A DNA stretch of 8,589 nucleotides from Cytophagales bacterium. GTDB lineage: Bacteria; Bacteroidota; Bacteroidia; Cytophagales; MED-G16. Within the stretch, counting starts at the first letter, position 1. Every line of letters begins with the position of its first letter. The translations under genes and the position numbers were made by a program. Location: contig JAPYTU010000059.1 in assembly GCA_029940715.1 (NCBI GenBank), positions 1 through 8,589 of the forward strand. Direction: 5' to 3'. The notes beneath the pieces are model-generated. The model was not told the origin of the DNA. It was given only the letters and a program-made list of their open reading frames with translations, and searched no databases. Positions 6,530-8,589 of the stretch are shown here, piece after piece.

Positions 6530-7465
6530 ATGATAAGAAGAGATTTTATAAAAGTATCTAGTGCCTTGACTCTTGCTTCATCAGTCCCTTTAGTCGGATT
6601 TGTTTCTGATAATAAACAATTATTTAGAAAAAATAAAATTGGTGTATCTTCTTATTCATTTTGGCATTTTGATTCCAATGCGAAACCCACTATGAATTAT
6701 TGTATTGATAAAGCTTCGGCTATGGGATTTGAAGGTATTGAATTTCTTCTTGTTCAAATGTCATCAGTTGATAATAATCATCTTCAAAACTTAAAAAAGC
6801 AGGCGTTTGATGTGGGTTTAGATATTATGGGTTTATCAACACATCAGGGATTTGTAAATCCAAGTAAAGAGTATAGGGATAAAAACATTAAAAAAACTAT
6901 TGATCAAATTGAAATTGCTTATAAACTTGGTATTCCAACTATGAGAATTAACACAGGAAGATGGGGAACTTCTGAGTCATTTGATGTTTTGATGGCAAAC
7001 AAAGGCATTGAGCCACCAATTAAGGGATATACTGATGAAGATGGTTTTCCTTGGGTAATTGAATCCATTGAAAAATGTATTCCTACTGCTGAAAAATGTG
7101 GTGTGGTTCTTGGTTTGGAAAATCATTGGGGTTTGGGTATTTCAGCGTATGGAATAAAAAGAATTGTTGATGCCATTGATAGTCCCTGGCTAGGTGTAAC
7201 GTTAGATACTGGTAATTTTTTAGAAGATAGAGATAATCAAATTGAGATGCTTGCACCTTACGCTTGTTTGATTCAAGCTAAGACATATTATGGAGGAGGA
7301 GTGTGGTATGAACTTGATATAGATTATAATAAAATAGGTTCTGTAATGAGAAAGAATAATTACAAAGGCTATATCTCTCTAGAATTTGAAGGAAATGAGA
7401 ATCCTGATGTTGCTGTTCCAAAAAGTCTTAAATTATTAAGGGATAGTTTTTACTATCAAGTTTAG
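6530..7465 (+). CDS. Tat-exported sugar phosphate isomerase/epimerase-like TIM-barrel protein
   Basis: A 311-residue protein of the AP-endonuclease-2/xylose-isomerase-like TIM-barrel family (PF01261). It opens with a twin-arginine signal, RRDFIK at residues 3-8, followed by a weakly hydrophobic segment to about residue 25, so the folded protein is probably sent to the periplasm. Barrel landmarks are IGVSSYSFW (37-45), AMGFEGIEF (64-72), LGIPTMRINTG (133-143), LGLENHWG (194-201), TLDTGNF (224-230), IQAKTYYGGG (248-257) and GYISLEFEG (280-288). Likely metal ligands are Glu197, Asp226, Gln249 and Glu285 or Glu287; Gln249 replaces the His of epimerase-type relatives. Family members act on free or keto sugars rather than on DNA. 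The 5-bp link to a DUF1080 gene suggests a joint role in breaking down a 3-keto-glycoside, for example as eliminase or isomerase (inference). It ends 3 bp from a convergent lipoprotein gene. Confidence 0.9.
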   Translation: MIRRDFIKVSSALTLASSVPLVGFVSDNKQLFRKNKIGVSSYSFWHFDSNAKPTMNYCIDKASAMGFEGIEFLLVQMSSVDNNHLQNLKKQAFDVGLDIMGLSTHQGFVNPSKEYRDKNIKKTIDQIEIAYKLGIPTMRINTGRWGTSESFDVLMANKGIEPPIKGYTDEDGFPWVIESIEKCIPTAEKCGVVLGLENHWGLGISAYGIKRIVDAIDSPWLGVTLDTGNFLEDRDNQIEMLAPYACLIQAKTYYGGGVWYELDIDYNKIGSVMRKNNYKGYISLEFEGNENPDVAVPKSLKLLRDSFYYQV

Positions 7466-7468
7466 TAT

Positions 7469-7885
7469 TTAATTGCACTCACAACTTTCTGCATTTTGTA
7501 AATCTAAAAAAACACATACTTCTTTATTATATAAGCTGATAGTAAAAGGATACTCTTTTTTTGATATACCATCATATGGTACTATTTTATTTAGTTTATA
7601 CCTAACGTTTGCATCAGTTATTTTATAAGTTCCATTTATGTATTTATTTTTAATTTTTAAATAGTAATAATCATTCATTAGGGTATCTGAATGTATAATA
7701 TCTGGCATATAACTAAAATTTAATTTTAGTATAAAATAATCTTGAAAAAGATAGTAATCAAATATTTTATCTGCTATAAAACCACAATTATCATACTCAT
7801 AAGTAGGTGGATCTTTAATTAATTCATTTTCTTCACAAGAAATTAACAATAATGAATAAAAAATTATGAGAACATACTTACTCAT
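7469..7885 (-). CDS. Small lipoprotein of unknown function
   Basis: A 138-residue protein that I do not recognise. It starts with a lipoprotein signal peptide: one Lys at position 3, a hydrophobic core at 5-15, and the lipobox LIS-Cys ending at Cys17. The mature protein would begin Cys-Glu-Glu-Asn-Glu; acidic residues just after the lipidated Cys resemble the surface-export signal described for Bacteroidota lipoproteins, so it may sit on the outer face of the outer membrane (inference). The rest is rich in Tyr, Ile and Asn with alternating hydrophobic residues, which suggests a small beta-rich domain. Four further cysteines (34, 124, 135, 137) could form disulfides outside the cytoplasm. It lies 33 bp downstream of the SemiSWEET gene on the same strand and may be co-transcribed with it; its 3' end nearly touches that of the TIM-barrel gene. 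Confidence 0.75.
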   Translation of the reverse strand: MSKYVLIIFYSLLLISCEENELIKDPPTYEYDNCGFIADKIFDYYLFQDYFILKLNFSYMPDIIHSDTLMNDYYYLKIKNKYINGTYKITDANVRYKLNKIVPYDGISKKEYPFTISLYNKEVCVFLDLQNAESCECN

Positions 7886-7918
7886 ATATTTTAAAATTTA
7901 ATACTTATAGAATGACTA

Positions 7919-8173
7919 TTATTTATATTTTAATTTAAAATATAATATTGTTAGTGCACATGATCCCACAAAAAAATTCGCATAAATTATGGCCATATCA
8001 CTTTTATTAAATGCATAAATTAACCAAATAACATTACTTAAAAGTATAATTAAAATCATTGTTAATGATAGTTCTTTTGCTGATTTTAATTTCCAAGTTC
8101 TATACACTTGAGGAAAAAAAGTAATTCCAGATAAGATAGCTCCTATAATTCCAATAATTTCAATCCATTCCAT
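7919..8173 (-). CDS. SemiSWEET sugar transporter (MtN3/PQ-loop family)
   Basis: An 84-residue inner-membrane protein with three transmembrane helices (about 5-20, 38-54 and 60-79), the size of one SemiSWEET unit; these proteins work as homodimers that let sugars such as glucose or sucrose cross the membrane down their gradient. The family PQ motif is at residues 21-22 in FFPQVYRTWKLKSAKELSL. Trp50 and Asn66 sit where the sugar-pocket Trp and Asn of characterised SemiSWEETs lie. The ATG at 8173 gives the expected short N-terminus before helix 1. It is upstream of the lipoprotein gene on the same strand and lies near an exported sugar-acting pair, so uptake of released monosaccharide is a reasonable but unproven role. 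The true substrate cannot be read from the sequence. Confidence 0.92.
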   Translation of the reverse strand: MEWIEIIGIIGAILSGITFFPQVYRTWKLKSAKELSLTMILIILLSNVIWLIYAFNKSDMAIIYANFFVGSCALTILYFKLKYK

Positions 8174-8280
8174 ATGTTTTATTTAAAATTTAATATTCTT
8201 GTAGTTATATTGTATAAATTAATTATGATTTTTTTTCGGTATTACTCAAAATAAAATTTCAATAATTTTAAAAATATTTT
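8174..8280 (-). promoter_or_regulatory. Leader region upstream of the SemiSWEET gene
   Basis: A 107-bp non-coding stretch between the 56-residue ORF and the SemiSWEET start. It is extremely AT-rich. On the minus strand TTATTTTG (8254-8247) has one mismatch to the Bacteroidota -7 element, about 75 bp before the start codon, but there is no -33 partner at the right distance. No hairpin followed by a T-run that would end transcription of the upstream ORF was found. A promoter here is likely by position only. Confidence 0.25.
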
Positions 8281-8451
8281 TTAGTTATTACTCTTTGGAA
8301 GTAGATTATAATAGATATTTTTTGCTATGGGGTAAAAAGACTCTAAACATTTTTTTTTTAAGCTTTCATCCCAAATTATTTTGATTCTATGTCCCTTTAA
8401 GACAAATGTCTTACATTCAATATATTCAGGAATAATCTTACATTTTATCAT
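8281..8451 (-). CDS. Putative small orphan protein, 56 residues
   Basis: An ATG-to-TAA frame of 56 residues, bounded upstream by an in-frame TAA at 8457-8455, so it is not the tail of a longer gene in this frame. The peptide begins MIKCKIIPEYIECKTFVLKG, continues with HRIKIIWDE and ends IYYNLLPKSNN. It is basic, rich in Lys, Ile and Tyr, has two Cys in the first 13 residues and one at 35, and has no signal peptide or membrane helix. Codon use resembles the neighbouring genes, and the varied composition (Pro, Trp, His, Glu, Asp) looks more coding than random AT-rich sequence. It has the orientation of the SemiSWEET and lipoprotein genes. I recognise no family and propose no function; a chance ORF remains possible. 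Confidence 0.45.
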   Translation of the reverse strand: MIKCKIIPEYIECKTFVLKGHRIKIIWDESLKKKCLESFYPIAKNIYYNLLPKSNN

Positions 8452-8507
8452 ACCTTAAACATAGAGGATACTTATTGAATTCAAAAGAAAAATATTCGAA
8501 TTTCTTT

Positions 8508-8589
8508 TTAGATACTAGCAATAATGAGAAATACATAAAGTATTGTTGGCATTATTAACCATTTTATTATTCTTAATTTATTGTTTATG
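8508..8589 (-). CDS. Possible C-terminal tail of a membrane protein, cut by the right edge
   Basis: An open minus-strand frame entering from the right edge and ending at TAA 8510-8508. The 26 visible residues end with the strongly hydrophobic IIKWLIMPTILYVFLIIASI, which looks like a final transmembrane helix preceded by a basic Lys-Leu-Arg stretch. If real, it is either the tail of a larger membrane protein or most of a very small one. With so little sequence and such an AT-rich background, chance is a fair alternative. Confidence 0.3.
   Translation of the reverse strand, partial: INNKLRIIKWLIMPTILYVFLIIASI

Noticed and set aside
7460..7475. Terminator between the convergent TIM-barrel and lipoprotein genes
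   Set aside because: Only 3 bp separate the stops and no inverted repeat is visible.
8174..8280. Small RNA, riboswitch or hairpin upstream of the SemiSWEET gene
   Set aside because: No stable GC-bearing stems or recognised riboswitch motif; the sequence looks like ordinary AT-rich leader.
8438..8536. Minus-strand ORF of 32 residues overlapping the start of the 56-residue ORF
   Set aside because: Short, Lys/Phe/Tyr-rich, and overlapping two other candidate frames; nothing distinguishes it from chance in AT-rich DNA.
1..8589. CRISPR array, insertion sequence, integrase, tRNA or rRNA
   Set aside because: No regularly spaced repeats, terminal inverted repeats, transposase-like frame, or cloverleaf or rRNA sequence was recognised on either strand.

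Overview
The window is very AT-rich (about 25-30% G+C by eye) and densely packed. Intergenic gaps are mostly 1-100 bp, and A-rich leaders replace clear Shine-Dalgarno sequences. Together with the gene families present (a short acyl desaturase with three histidine boxes, a DUF1080 protein, a Tat-dependent TIM-barrel sugar isomerase-like protein, a SemiSWEET transporter, and a lipoprotein with acidic residues after its Cys), this suggests an uncultivated, streamlined, probably marine member of the Bacteroidota or wider FCB group. That placement is inferred from gene content and base composition only; there is no rRNA or other marker in the window.

Left part (1-3980): the oxidative pentose phosphate pathway. 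On the minus strand, zwf (glucose-6-phosphate dehydrogenase), pgl (6-phosphogluconolactonase) and an Nramp-related transporter cut by the left edge form a head-to-tail operon with 1-bp junctions. gnd (6-phosphogluconate dehydrogenase) is divergent from zwf across a 100-bp shared promoter region. The three enzymes give the full route from glucose-6-phosphate to ribulose-5-phosphate. The usual NADP-phosphate-binding Asn-Arg-Thr of Gnd appears to be Ser-Ser-Ser, and the Nramp-type protein has Gly-Pro-Gly-Thr where canonical Nramps have the metal-binding Asp-Pro-Gly-Asn.

Middle part (3987-7465): a creatininase-superfamily metal amidohydrolase (minus strand) faces gnd tail to tail and is divergent from a three-gene plus-strand unit. 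That unit is an integral-membrane fatty acyl desaturase, a DUF1080 (3-keto-disaccharide hydrolase fold) protein and a Tat-exported TIM-barrel sugar isomerase/epimerase-like protein, with junctions of 1 and 5 bp. The last two families have been linked to glycoside breakdown through 3-keto intermediates. The oxidoreductase needed to start that chemistry is not in the window.

Right part (7469-8589): all minus strand. It holds a small unrecognised lipoprotein, a SemiSWEET sugar transporter, a plausible 56-residue orphan protein, and the hydrophobic tail of something continuing past the right edge. SemiSWEET could plausibly carry in sugar released by the neighbouring exported pair, but that link is inference. 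No RNA genes, CRISPR arrays, insertion sequences or convincing intrinsic terminators were seen. The most interesting points are the altered Nramp motif, the altered Gnd cofactor loop, and the coupling of a lipid desaturase to an apparent 3-keto-sugar pair.
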